Below, piece by piece: positions 33,167 to 43,504 of a stretch of 64,000 bases of DNA. Location of the stretch: NCBI GenBank assembly GCA_963576565.1, contig CAUYVT010000084.1:186001-250000 (forward strand). The letters run 5' to 3'. The notes below the pieces were generated by a model, which saw only the letters and a program-made list of their open reading frames with translations, was not told where the DNA came from and ran no database searches. The position numbers and the translations under genes were made by a program. The stretch comes from Aspidapion aeneum. Lineage: Eukaryota > Arthropoda > Insecta > Coleoptera > Brentidae. Numbering within the stretch: position 1 is the stretch's first letter; each line of letters begins with the position of its first letter.

Positions 33167-33355
33167 AGTGGCAGAACTACAATGCAGCAAGGCACAGGGT
33201 TGCTGAGAGGCGTATGCTCCATAGAGAGCCCGAAGGGCTGGAGTGATCACACACACACAGTGATAAGTAAAAAATGATTTCAGCGAAATTAAAAAGGTTT
33301 AGTTGGTGGGAGCACCTCTGCCCTGCAGAAGGTCTTGCTGTATGGTGGTTCTATC
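33167..33355. mobile_element. Small MITE (CAGTGGCAGAAC ends)
   Basis: CAGTGGCAGAACTACAATGC on the left is complementary, with several mismatches, to GTATGGTGGTTCTATCACTG on the right. The interior holds a CACACACACA run. Target duplication not evident. Confidence 0.55.
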
Positions 33356-34264
33356 ACTGCTTGTCTTGCAATTCATTGCAGGGAGAAAGGCTGATCAATA
33401 GCAAAAATTGTGTACAGTTCTTTTCATAATCCATATTTTTATTGGTCCTGTAAGTCCTTCTTGGTCTTATATAGGTATAAAGTGATAAAAAAAGACAAAA
33501 GTGCCTAACGAATAATACCAAACCAAAGGTCCTGCCAGGACCTAATTTTTACTGATTTTTATTAGTCCGAAGCGCATTGATCAGCCCCTCGGCGCAGGAT
33601 CTGTCCTGGGAAGGGTTTTAGTTGAGCGAACTGTCTATCCAGAAAAGTGTTTAAGTTCAATAAACTGTGTCTATCACGGAAAGTGTTTTAGTTTACTATC
33701 TGCTCAACACTGAAATAACAATATCACAGTTCATATAAATGTATCTTTAGCAGTAAAAAAGCTGGTAAGTACTATAATATATTTATTAATTAATTTTTAA
33801 ATATTAATATAATACTGTTCATTGAATATCAGCTGATGATGGTACAAAAAGTTTGTTTTTGTTTAAAATGTATTTTTTCAGAACCATTTCATATAAAGTT
33901 TTGGTATTTTCCATAATATTTGTAAAAAAATTATTGTCCACAAAGTTTTACTATTTGACGATATTTTTGTGCAAATTTGATGGAAAAAGTATGCCATGAT
34001 TTAAATGGGATGGTTTTGAAAAAATACATTTTAACAAAAACAAACGTTTTTCCCATCAACAGCTGATTTTCACTGACCAGCAGATTTATTTTAACAAATA
34101 TCAGCTCAGCTGGTGTTCTGTGATATCAGCTGATTTATTTTGACAAAAATCAGCTGTGTCCCGACATGTTTGATCTAGACAGAGAGCTATAGTCTTCTCT
34201 CTTTCTGGACCGTGTTAAGGTTATTCTCGTGTTACCAACGGTTTAACACGTAGTTTGCATTTCT
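33356..34264. other. Intergenic sequence with ATCAGCTG repeats
   Basis: No gene recognised. Between 33828 and 34165 the motif ATCAGCTG(A/T) recurs at least four times (for example ATCAGCTGATTTATTTTGAC). This may be a degenerate dispersed repeat. Confidence 0.35.
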
Positions 34265-34440
34265 TCCCTTTGGTGTTCTGTGCTCGTGGGTTTCTCTGCT
34301 TTAAAAAAAAGAAAATCTCAATTAAATTAAACAAAAATTTTTTTTTTTTGGTTGGTCCATTTTAGTGTAAACATGGGCAGTGTTCCCAGGTCCCACAGAA
34401 ATAGCATGAGATGGCGGATTTATGGCTGTTGCCTCTAGCA
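34265..34440 (+). repeat. Dispersed repeat, direct copy of 42065-42245
   Basis: Shared phrases include CTCGTGGGTTTCTCTGCT, AATCTCAATTAAA, AACATGGGCAGTGTT and CCAGGTCCCACAGAAATA, then AGATGGCGGA. The two copies are in the same orientation. No coding capacity; GAGATGGCGGA could be the remains of a host promoter-proximal region carried by a transposon. Confidence 0.75.
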
Positions 34441-34867
34441 TAAACTAATAAATACTCGTTTCTGCCTCTAGGATGCTACTTATTCATTATTGCAGGCACT
34501 TCTTACCACGCATACATTGCTTCCTTCCTACTGCGTTCTACCGCAGCCTTCGTAAACTAACGAGCCACGAACCAGAAAAGGCAACATCGCAAATTGGCCA
34601 GCTGGGAGGCCGATATTTACATGGGAGCACATGGGAGATATAAACATCTGCTATTTGTTTTGATTGTAGTTTGGCGATTTTGTATTTTTTTTTTGTGAAA
34701 ACTAATAAACTGTGTTTAGGCGTGTTACATTTAATTTTTAAAACAAACAAAACATTTGGAAATAAATATCAGTGGCCATTATTCATGTTAAAAAATATGT
34801 AACAAAACCTAGAATAAACAGAAGAGAAATTACTTTTAAACAATTTGTGAGAACAACCCTAAAGTAC

Positions 34868-35017
34868 GATTCATAGTACCGTGAAGTAAGCAGTATGAAG
34901 TGAGCAGTAAGAAATAAAAATGGTTCCTTTCTTACTGCTAAGTTATTACTGTCAAGTTTGAACAACAGGATGTTTGTGGGATAGTTTCTTATGTCTGACT
35001 GCTTACTTTACAGAACT
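34868..35017. mobile_element. 150-bp foldback MITE nested in the THAP element
   Basis: GATTCATAGTACCGTGAAGT and AAGCAGT on the left pair with ACTGCTTACTTTACAGAACT and ATGAATC on the right. Internal TTCTTACTGC repeats the motif. It has no coding capacity. Confidence 0.7.
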
Positions 35018-35079
35018 ATGAATCTAGTTTAAGTGGTAACATGTTAATTTAAACTTTAAATGAACTTACCTTTTTTTCT

Positions 35080-35885
35080 ATCTATTCTATTTAGCCTTCG
35101 TCAATCCATCTTTGGCCAAGTTCTCCAGTTTACAATACATTTGTTCCATCAATCGTCTTTCTGTCTGATAATATGACCGGCAAATTTCCATTTTAATTTT
35201 GCTACTTCTGCTCTGACATCCCTTACTTTTGTTTTATTTCTTATCAATTCATTCCTTTTTCTACCTGTTAGCTTTACATGTAACATTTGTCTTTCCATTG
35301 ATCTTTGGGCTTTTGTTACCTTATCCATGTTTGATTTTGTAAGTGTCCAGGTCTGGGATTCATAGGTAAGTACAGGAAGGATACATTGGTTATACACTTC
35401 CGTTTTGAGGTACTGAGGATATTTTTTATTTCTTAATATATTGCTTAATTTACCGAATGCTGTCCAGGCCAATCTTACTCGTCTCTTGATTTCAGCTGTT
35501 TGCTTTTCTTTTTTCAGTTTAATAATTTGTCCCAGGTCCTATATATTCCTCTACTTGTTCTATTTTCTTTTAGATTGATTGATATTATCAGCATATCTTG
35601 GTGGTTCAGAATTGTCCGTTTACTTTGATGCCTATTTCTTCCCAATCTAAGCTTTTAAAAACATCTTCTAGGGCCTAGTTAAATAATTTAGGGAATATTG
35701 TGTCACTCTGACACCTCTTCTTATGCGGATTGGCTTGGTTCCTCTGTGGATTTTGATTAATGTTGTTGCTTCACTAAATATATTGGCTATTAAGTCTGTA
35801 AATCTGTGATATATTCGGCTATTAATTAAAGATCTTTTACTGCCCAGTGCTCAATGCTATTGAAAGCTTTTTCGAGTCTATAAAC
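35080..35885 (-). pseudogene. RTE-like LINE reverse transcriptase fragment
   Basis: On the minus strand, pieces in different frames give LEKAFNSIEHWAVKDL, RIYHRFTDLIANIFSEATT, PIRIRRGVR, FKSLDWEEIGIKVNGQF, YADNI, then RVRLAWTAFGKLSNILRNKK, YNQCILPVLTYESQTWTLTK and VAKLKWKFAGHIIRQ. This is the order of an RTE-like reverse transcriptase from the finger-palm region to the C-terminus. The catalytic YADD has become YADN, sequence around it is deleted, and frameshifts and stops are frequent. It differs from the LINE at 25548-26236. It is inserted in the THAP element and supplies the last codons of its ORF. Confidence 0.85.
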
Positions 35886-36296
35886 ACAATATATATTTAT
35901 ATATATTTCCATACCCTCCCTTTCTTCAATTTTTTTTCGCCTGTCGTCAGGATTTTCTCTTACTGGAGGTTTGGGGTTTGACATATACTCGGGTTGAGAT
36001 TCAAATAGCCGAGGTATTGCCCCATTGTTTAACTTAGGGAATGTTAGTGGCACCTCCTTTTGTACTCCCTCTTTATCCCTAATTATCTCGGTTCTAACAA
36101 CGTCACTTTTGTCAAAATGTTTCCAACAAACCACTGAATATGCAGTCACAACATAATCTTCTCTGTGAATGGCCCGAAGCCAAGCATTTTTTAAGTCATT
36201 TTCTTTTGGGAAGCGAAAAGTTGTTTGGTGGCCCTCTTCATTAACCACAGATGCATAGTTACTTTTGCAACCGGGTACACAACACTTTCGCGGCAT
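35826..36296 (-). CDS. THAP zinc-finger protein, C-terminus replaced by LINE sequence
   Basis: A 156-residue ORF starts at the ATG in AAAATGCC (36296). The frame is open further upstream but that part is hydrophobic, non-conserved leader. Residues 1-98 form a THAP domain: C5 and C10 with C57 and H60 as the C2CH zinc ligands (MPRKCCVPGCKSNY; SVVCWKHF), F-R-F-P at 27-30, W39, and an AVPTIF-like box, GAIPRLF, at 92-98. All core THAP residues are present. THAP domains bind specific DNA in the nucleus, and in transposases they recognise element ends. Residues 99-137 are polar and charged; about 138-156 (RLEKAFNSIEHWAVKDL) are LINE reverse transcriptase in frame. It lacks any catalytic domain, so it could act only as a DNA-binding protein, for example a repressor, if expressed. 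Expression is unknown. Confidence 0.8.
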   Translation of the reverse strand: MPRKCCVPGCKSNYASVVNEEGHQTTFRFPKENDLKNAWLRAIHREDYVVTAYSVVCWKHFDKSDVVRTEIIRDKEGVQKEVPLTFPKLNNGAIPRLFESQPEYMSNPKPPVRENPDDRRKKIEEREGMEIYINIYCVYRLEKAFNSIEHWAVKDL

Positions 36297-36667
36297 TTTA
36301 AAATTTAAAAAGAAAAAACAAAACAATACAAAAATTCCAAACAAAAACAAACATCTAACCTCACTTATTACCGGTGTACAAAATGTCTTTTTTACACAGC
36401 TTTTATTAGGTAGGTAATATAATTTTAAGTTCACCACACATCTGACTAAAACCAGAACAGTTTTTTTATTTGGTAACGCGATTTTAAATATACTAAAAGT
36501 TTAAAAAAAACATTATCTGCGCAGAAACGGCTAGTAACTAGCGTGGTGGGCGACGCACGTGAACGAAAATGAAGGGCCTCCAGGCTGTGTTGCCGTTTCT
36601 TCTGGTTCGTGGCTCGTTAGTTTACGAAGGCTGCGGTTCTACCCCATGAAACCCAGGTAACTTTGTC

Positions 36668-37330
36668 TCACGGTGGATAGAATAGACCGGTGTTCGGATC
36701 TTATATATGTCGAATTTTCACGTCACTGGTGGTCCCAGAGACAAAATAAATAATTCTCTAAGGGTGGTCCAGCTGATTTTTGTAAACAAATGTTAGATCT
36801 GTTATGAACAGCGGAAAAACTAATATTTTTTGAAAACTAAGGCCATTTTTCTACTGTTTTCTAGTACACCCTTATAAAATGTAATTTTCTAGATGTATTG
36901 TTAGTTTTTTTTAACCCGCTTTATTTTTTATTACACGAAATTTAAACTACAAGTCAAACTGAATATGATCGTTTAATATCAAAGGTAAACCGAGGACTAT
37001 TGGGTAGTAAACAAAGAGGTACATATGTCAGCGGATAATTCTTGAAGCTGAAACGAACACATTCATTTCTTTGAATTTTAGTTTTTGTGTAAAGAGAAAT
37101 AAAGTAGGCTAAAAAAAATAACGACTGGTATGTCTGACAAATATTATTTTATAGGAATATACTAAAAAATAGTACGGAAATTGCCTTAGTTTTCAAAAAA
37201 GTCAAAAAATATTAGTTGTTCATCACATCTAACTTTCGTTTCTAAAAATCAGCTGGACCACCAGTGACTTGAAAATTCGACATATATTTATAAGATCCGA
37301 ACACCGGTATATTCTATCCACCACCGTGAC
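36668..37330. mobile_element. Foldback element abutting the THAP element
   Basis: The ends TCACGGTGGATAGAATAGAC and TATTCTATCCACCACCGTGA are inverted over about 75 bp, including CGGTGTTCGGATCTTAT/ATAAGATCCGAACACCG and TCGAATTTTCACGTCACTGG. The flanks ACTTTGTC and ACTTTATC suggest an imperfect 7-8 bp duplication. No coding sequence. It starts only about 25 bp from the right target duplication of the THAP element. Confidence 0.75.
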
Positions 37331-37880
37331 TTTATCCAGTCTTTTTTAAAATCATCGGCAAAACCCGAAACGTGTGTAATTCTCATTTGACAAAATTTAC
37401 AGGAAAAACCAAAAACACTTTTTTTAAAAATTGGATTCGCAAAACTCTTTGATATTTAAAATATAGTCTCTACATAGGATAATGAGAATTTCTTACAACT
37501 CATTTTGTCCCCTAATTGACTTACACAAATTTCCAAAATTTTATGAAAATTTTATTTGGAACTACACAACGTGCGATAATTTAATAACTAGATTGCCTTT
37601 CTCAAATATTAAAAAAAGGATATAACTAAAAAACGCTTTTATAAAAATCAAATTTTATTAACTCGGATTTTACTTTAAAAGATTCTATCAGATTTTACTA
37701 AAAAAAAGCATAAGTTTTGCCGATATGTATATGACAAGGTTATATGAGTTTTAACCAGTTGAATAGTGACCAGTTTTAAGCAGTTTTAATTTTTCTATTT
37801 GTATTAAAAAGATTTTGAGCGTCCATGTTTCAGAAGTTTTGGCCAGCAAAATGTTTTGTCCATTTTTTTATAAGCACTTA
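37331..37880. other. Intergenic sequence
   Basis: No gene, RNA or repeat recognised; AT-rich. Confidence 0.35.
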
Positions 37881-38502
37881 AAAATACTCTGCCAATATAT
37901 GGGCCCCTAAGCTCACACTAGGTACTATAGTTATAGTGTACGTGTGAGCTAATATAACTAAAAACTGAAATATATTTTATTCAACTCCAGACTAAATTAC
38001 CTTTTGTTTGATACCACACAAGCCATGTTTTGACTTAAACTCAAATTTTTTAAATCTACCCCCACCCTTAAAAAAAACAAAAAACTAAAATGTATTTTGT
38101 TAAACTCCGGACTCAATTACCTTTCGTTTGATATCACACACGCCATATTTTCACATAAACTTTAATTTTTGAAATCTACCCCCACCCTTTTATTTGGTTT
38201 CTGTTCGGTGGATTTTGTTCATTTTTAAATGGGACCATCTCGACCCAAGACCCAGCCTAGGTACCAAATTTCATTAAAATCGGCCAAGCGTTTTTTGAGT
38301 TATGCGCGTTGGTCGTTACAGACATACAGACATACAGACAGACCGACAGACAGACAGACAGACGGCGCAACAAAAATGTTTCAAAATCATCTGAAACGCA
38401 AAGATATATAAAAAATTTTGAAATCGGAGCAACTTTTTTTTTTTCGAAAAAATTAGGATCACCATAGCTCACACTACTATAGTATAGTATATGTGTGAGC
38501 TA
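37881..38502 (-). mobile_element. Helentron-like element, copy F
   Basis: Minus-strand copy from AAAATACTCTGCCAATATAT to ATGTGTGAGCTA with both hairpins, two of the tandem phrases, GTTATGCGCGTTGGTCGTTA, a short mixed CATA/CAGA run, GGCGCAACAAAAATGTTTC and AAATCGGAGCAACTTTTTT. The CAGA run here is short and impure (about eight units). Confidence 0.87.
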
Positions 38503-38889
38503 ATATAATGAGAATTAAAGAACAGAATATTGACAGGTTTTTACAATCATGTTTTCATAAAAGAATTTAAAAGAGAGAGATAGTATTAAGTTTAAAAAAA
38601 AAGTCAAAAGCTAACAACCCATTTTTTCTTAAGAGTAAAAGATTTTATGAGAATGAAAAAGCAAAATAATGAGCCGTTTTGGTGAAGTTTGATAAGCAGT
38701 TTTTCTATAAGAATTTAAAAGAGTTGATGAGTAACCAGTTTAAAAAGTTTTTACAATAGCAAATTTCATATTTGAATAATTTTTTAAAGTAGGAGACAGT
38801 TTTAAGGAACTACCTTTTTCGATGAAAATTAAAAAGTTTGACTAGTAAATGTTTTGATTCTTTCTATGAGATTTTAAAAGATTTTATGG
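38503..38889. other. Intergenic sequence
   Basis: No gene recognised; repeated TTTTAAAAGA and AAGAGTT-type words hint that it belongs to the degenerate repeat that follows. Confidence 0.3.
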
Positions 38890-39540
38890 ACAGAAACTCG
38901 TGAAAGTTCGAATCATAAGGTCAATTTCTGATGAAATCTTGTGAACTTTCGATAGATTTGACACGGATATGCCCGTAATAATATGCTCACCTTCGAATAT
39001 TAAGCCAGATTTTCTAAGATGCTGAAAATAACTCGTGAAAGTTCATAAGATCTCGTAAGTATCATATGCGGATAGTAAAACACATTTCTTTCTGGTGTAT
39101 AATCTCATAAACTTTTGGCAGTTTAAATTTACATACGTAACTGGTGGAAGTTTGCGAGATCTGTTACGGATTTGACGTGGACCATAAAACCAATTTCTTG
39201 TGAAATCTCTTCAATTTTTGACAAATTTAATGCGGATATACCATATCAAAGTGCTTTTAGAAACTCATGAAAGTTCGTCAGATCTGCTATGGATTTGATG
39301 TGTAGCATGCAACAAATTTCTGGTTAAATCTTGTAATACTAGGCTAACAAAAACTCGTGAAAGTTCATATGAGATCTCGTAACTGTTTTCTGCGGATTAT
39401 GAAACAGCTTTTTCTGGTGTAATCTTATGAAATTTCATCAGTTTAAATATAATTATGAATGTATTTTAAACTGGGGAAAGTTCATAAGATTTCACTAGAA
39501 AAGGGTGTTTTATAATCCGCAGAAAATACCTACGAGATCT
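38890..39540. repeat. Degenerate tandem repeat, about 120-bp period
   Basis: The phrase AACTCGTGAAAGTTC with a following AGATCTCGTAA or AGATCTGTTACGG recurs near 38905, 39027, 39140, 39263, 39352 and 39471, separated by about 90-120 bp, with ATTTCTTGTGAAATCT phrases between. Units have diverged strongly. Confidence 0.6.
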
Positions 39541-39982
39541 CATGTTTCACATGGTTTTTTAACGAGACTTGACGCGGCGTTTTTGACATGGCAGTGTTAT
39601 GTTTTATATTGATACAATTACAATCATTGAGTAAATAATGTATGCGTATGGAGTACACATTTTCATGCTCGTAAAAAATAAAATAATTTAAAAGGCAAAT
39701 TGTGTAAATCTTGTGATTTTTAAAATAAACTGTTGGCGGGTTTTATTGTAAATTATCTTTTTACTTTATAAAATGTCACACTTGTTTTATTATCAAATGT
39801 TTACTCTAAATATAGACTAGATGAATAAAAGCCAGGTTACAGAACAACCATGTAAACTGGGGATTTACACATTTTTCATGTACAAATAACAATGGACTGG
39901 AGTTAGCTTGTTTTCTATTCTACCGTTGTTTGAGGAGATTACCATCAAACAATTCTAATTTTAAAAAATCTGCTTTCCTACA
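39541..39982. other. Intergenic sequence
   Basis: No gene or repeat recognised. Confidence 0.3.
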
Positions 39983-40132
39983 GTAGCGCACCCAGGAATA
40001 TGTCTTGGGGGGGGCCCGAGGCCTTATTTCATGCTATTTTTTGTGTTTATTCATGAAATATGTGGAAAATATATAGAAAAATCTTAGGCTTGGGGGGGGC
40101 CCGGGCCCCGGGGCCCCCCCTGGGTGCGCCCA
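39983..40132. mobile_element. GCGCACCCAGG MITE, copy 2
   Basis: The ends GTAGCGCACCCAGGAATATG and CCCTGGGTGCGCCC are inverted. The interior ATTTCATGCTATTTTTTGTG and TTCATGAAATATGTGGAAA is the reverse complement of the copy at 30921-31066. Long G and C runs adjoin both ends and pair with each other. Confidence 0.78.
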
Positions 40133-40548
40133 TGTTTCCTAGGACATACATAAATTTGTATAGTAATAGCTTTCGATTTTAGTTAACAGATGACACTATA
40201 ATCTAAAATTCGTCCTAATATGGAGTTACACATTTATGGGCGATTCCATGCACATTGAAAATTTTCTTATAAAAATTAACTTAAAAATTTTGAATAAAAA
40301 CTATGCACATATTTTTAATTAAGGACCATTTTTACCATCTAAACTAAAAAAGCCATTTGACGGTACTATTTTTGTAAAGAAAATAATTAGTAAAACTTTT
40401 ACTTTTCCTCCGTGTATATTTGTATAAGAATTTCCTAGTTTTAACAAGTTGACTGTGATTTAAACAAATTACTAGCGCTGTCAAAATTGATTTATTATTG
40501 ATGGTGTCACTTTTGGTAACATATCGTGTATCGTGGTTTTTCTGTCAG

Positions 40549-40894
40549 GTAAGTTAGCACAAATTTATTTTATTTTTTAGTATTTAGGATTTTATGTCCC
40601 GTCAGTAATCAAAAAATACATAATCTTCTAATAACGCGTGCACTCCTGACTACATACTTCTACATAAATGTTAACTGTAAACTCATCTGTTACTCTGTTA
40701 TTTGCCATTTTTGTTTTCCTTAATAAGCTTCACAATTTTTTAAAAAATCTTTTTCAAATTTGTCCCGTCAGTAATCAAAATTATAGAAATAACCATATAC
40801 CTTAGTTTCTTGTTAATTATTCCTGTGTAATAATTCTAAACCATTTGGGGTTATTTTATACATAGTTTACTAAAATTTCCTTGTCCGCTTTTAG
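40549..40894 (+). other. Intron in the 5' part of the GGGCGATTCCATG element
   Basis: The donor TGTCAG|GTAAGT is a perfect consensus and the acceptor CCGCTTTTAG is preceded by a moderate pyrimidine tract. The exon upstream has no long open frame and would be untranslated; the next exon begins with G-ATG. Confidence 0.5.
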
Positions 40895-40895
40895 G

Positions 40896-41379
40896 ATGGG
40901 AAAAGTAAACACTCGTCGCAGAGAAAAACTTAGAGAGAATGTTAGAAACTACCGCATAAAAATTTTTGCAAATGAAACGGCGAAGCAAAGCTACCTAACT
41001 AAATGACCGCACTGGATCAAATTCCGTTTAAATCTGCTCAATCTTTAGGTAAAGCTGTGAAAAGAGTTAACAAATCTTTACCGCAGCATACAGAAAAGAA
41101 AATGGCTGTTATTTCCAAGCGTTTTAACATCAATAGATCCCAATTTAAAAATTGCAAAATCTGATGATGATTTTTTGCATCCAACATACTATTTGGAACC
41201 AAACGTCTTTGGAGATATCGATTTCAATCATTCTTATGGTACAAGCACCTGAAATAAACTACGTAAAACCTTTCTTAAATAAAATGTGGGAAACTGGAAA
41301 AGCCATTCCAGAAATAAGCAGGTCACATCATTTCAAATACATTGAGGGCAAGTCTATTGAAATTAGAAAGACGTGGTAA
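40896..41379 (+). pseudogene. Decayed ORF of the GGGCGATTCCATG element
   Basis: Directly after the TTTTAG acceptor, an ATG opens MGKVNTRRREKLRENVRNYR and 16 more residues to a TGA. An overlapping ATG in the next frame gives MTALDQIPFKSAQSLGKAVK, then RVNKSLPQHTEKKMAVISKR and a stop at 41164. A third frame reads SDDDFLHPTYYLEP. A later one carries INYVKPFLNKMWETGKAIPE and FKYIEGKSIEIRKTW to a stop at 41379. The basic RR.K.R..YR start and the LGKAV(K)RV.KSLP...KK.AV segment recall proteins encoded by some arthropod DNA transposons, but I cannot name the family. At least three frame changes make it non-functional. Confidence 0.5.
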
Positions 41380-41840
41380 TCACAGAAATCAATATTATTC
41401 AATTGTTTTCGATAAAGTTAATATGTTTTTTGTATTTATAAGTTATGTGTTGTTAAATATTTAAAATACATTTTTTGAAAAGTTGACAAAAATTGTCCCG
41501 TCAGTAATCTCCCATCAGTAATCATTATATCAATTTTTATAAGCTAAACAAGTAATTAAATATAATTACTATTATGTTTTATAAACTTGTTTAAAGTACA
41601 GTTATTGACTATAATTTAGAAATATTTTGTTACATTTTTAATTTCAGAGAACTATAGAATCAAACTTTTGCAAAAAATCTCTGCCCGAATTTCTGTCCCA
41701 TCGTAATCACACTTTAAAAAATTATATCTTTTTAACTATTATATTATTGATTAATGATTACTTCTACTATAGAAAAAATGATATAAATGCCTGTAAATAT
41801 GTGCGATTTATCCCGTCAGTAATCATGGAATCGCCCTTAT

Positions 41841-42064
41841 CGGGTTTCGCCGACGATATGGCATTCGTGTTATATTTCGCCGAAAGATGGTGACAATGTG
41901 TGAAATCAGATTTTTATTTCTCCTTTTCTCTCCAGCAGTTTCGGTTTTAAGTGATTTTTCCAAACAAAACTCGGTGTCCGAAAAGGAACTGTCGTTAGTT
42001 CGTCTTCGGGCGAGCTAACGGCAACTAATGAACCGACGGCTTCTGGCCTTTTTTAGAATGCAGT
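41841..42064. other. Intergenic sequence
   Basis: No gene supported. GC content is higher around 41850-42050 (CGAAAGATGGTGACAATGTG, TCGTCTTCGGGCGAGCTAAC); no repeat partner seen. Confidence 0.3.
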
Positions 42065-42245
42065 TCTTTTCCCTCTTTGTACATCTCGTGGGTTTCTCTG
42101 CTATAAAAAAAAAAAAAATCTCAATTAAAATAAACAAAAATTTTTGGTCTTGGTTAGTCATATTACCATTATCACTTTAGTGAAAACATGGGCAGTGTTG
42201 CCAGGTCCCACAGAAATATTTCAAGAAAGCAAGAGATGGCGGAGT
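42065..42245 (+). repeat. Dispersed repeat, direct copy of 34265-34440
   Basis: Shares CTCGTGGGTTTCTCTGCT, AATCTCAATTAAAA, AACATGGGCAGTGTT and CCAGGTCCCACAGAAATA with the copy near 34.3 kb. The two diverge by several small indels. Confidence 0.75.
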
Positions 42246-42247
42246 TA

Positions 42248-42990
42248 CAGTGTTGCCACCTCTACCGATTTTTCGGTAGATCTACCGATTTAGCCTTTCA
42301 CTTTACGATATACCGAATTACCATAGTTTTCTGCCGATTTTTTTTTCAATATAAACTTGTTTTTTTTTGATACGCCTCGTAATCGCGATTAAAACAAAAC
42401 ACCATAAATAAAATATTCTTTTTATGTAAGATCCTTTCTAGAATAACATTTTTATTTCAAGCCATTGTTTTATACTCAGCCGACAGCCGCAAGCGGCATT
42501 AAAGATCAAGCTATTATAAACCCTGAAGTTTTTTTTAATAATATTATCTACCTAATAGGGACCTATTACAATAAAGCCAGGCACTATATTGACAGTTTCA
42601 CATTATAAGAACAGCTGTCTTCTTATAAAATAAGGCCATTGTGTATTATAAGAGCCGGAATTAATAGTGATGCCACAATTAATGGAAAATAAACGACTGA
42701 ATTTCTAAATTCGAATTTAGTATGTCTATTTTGAAAGATCAACTGTCAGTTTTTAATGCGAAACTGTCAATATAGTGCCCGGCAATAGGTCCCTAGTATG
42801 TACCTAATTTTTTTATTTAATTCTTAATTTTGGTATTTTGTCAGTAAAAACAAATCGTAGAAATACAATTTACCTACTAAATCAATCCAAACTATAATAT
42901 TCAGCACTGCTTGCTGAGATGATTAAAAAAACTACCGATTTTTCTCGAAGGCTTCTACCGAAGACCTCAGGATCGAGGGTGGCAACACTG
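42248..42990. mobile_element. CAGTGTTGCC-ended element, split by a nested MITE
   Basis: The ends CAGTGTTGCCACCTCTACCG and AGGGTGGCAACACTG are inverted, and CTACCGATTTTTC occurs near both ends. The nested TAGGGAC MITE (42556-42795) lies inside. I did not find an 8-bp duplication, so it is an older relative of the hAT-like MITE at 21977. Confidence 0.6.
42556..42795. mobile_element. Foldback MITE, copy 3 of the TAGGGAC family
   Basis: Starts TAGGGACCTATTACAATAAA and GCCAGGCAC, ends GGCAATAGGTCCCTA. The internal CAGCTGTCTTCTTAT and AGATCAACTGTCAGTTTT blocks match copies at 5406 and 5642. Confidence 0.75.
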
Positions 42991-43011
42991 CTCTATATGG
43001 TAATTCTGTGG

Positions 43012-43440
43012 TTAACTGTGATGAATTATTTTTAAGTTCTGATAACAGCAGAGAAGAATCCTTTGAAGCACAGGGTGGTTGCCCACAGTGGCTTCAAAGT
43101 ATCCCCACACAAGTGTGGTAAATCTCTGCTTTCAAAAATTAAAAGTTCCAATGAACCAATGAACCGAACCAAGTCAAACAATTTAATCATATTTGCTTAC
43201 TTGAATTAAACATTACAAAACTAAGGAAATATAATATTCAATGAGCCGCCATCTATTGGAGCACACAGCAAACATTAAAAGCATGTTCAAGCCTAAGTTA
43301 GAAACTACTTAATTATCTGATAGTACAATGAATAGAGTTTTACCCTACAAAAGGTCCGGTAGTTCTGAATTTTGGATATGTTATTAAGGTCGAAAGGGTA
43401 GTTAAAAATCTGAGTTTTCGTCACCCCCACCCCTGTGGAA
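43012..43440 (+). repeat. Direct repeat, copy 1
   Basis: This segment (GTTAACTGTGATGAATTATT, AGAAGAATCCTTTGAAGCAC, CTTCAAAGTATCCCCACACA, GAGCCGCCATCTATTGGAGC, AAAAGGTCCGGTAGTTCTGA) is repeated in the same orientation at 44851-45290 with about 95 percent agreement by eye. No open reading frame. Confidence 0.85.
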
Positions 43441-43504
43441 ATTTTATTTGCTACAATAATGTTTAACACATTTTGTTTTATAAACCTTTGTTTAAAAAAA
43501 AATC

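Larger units (their letters stand above)
34535..36642 (-). mobile_element. THAP-bearing inverted-repeat DNA transposon (P-like candidate)
   Basis: The element spans 34542-36635 with terminal inverted repeats identical over 36 bp, starting CGCAGCCTTCGTAAACTAAC, flanked by GTTCTAC on both sides (34535-34541 and 36636-36642; 7 bp certain, 8 possible). A minus-strand ORF encodes a complete THAP DNA-binding domain. THAP N-termini are shared by P-element and some other transposases, and P-like elements make 8-bp duplications, so P-like is my best guess. It is non-autonomous as it stands: no RNase-H-like domain is visible, a small MITE sits at 34868-35017, and a LINE fragment occupies about 35080-35885. 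Confidence 0.8.
40234..41840 (+). mobile_element. 1.6-kb element with GGGCGATTCCATG ends and decayed coding sequence
   Basis: The element spans 40238-41836. The left end GGGCGATTCCATG and right end CATGGAATCGCCC are exact inverted repeats, flanked by TTAT on both sides (40234-40237 and 41837-41840), a possible 4-bp duplication. The motif TCCCGTCAGTAATC occurs at about 40600, 40761, 41492 and 41810, with variants near 41505 and 41698, all in one orientation. An intron is evident (donor CAG|GTAAGT at 40548, acceptor TTTTAG at 40894) and an ATG follows immediately. The superfamily is not recognised. Confidence 0.65.
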
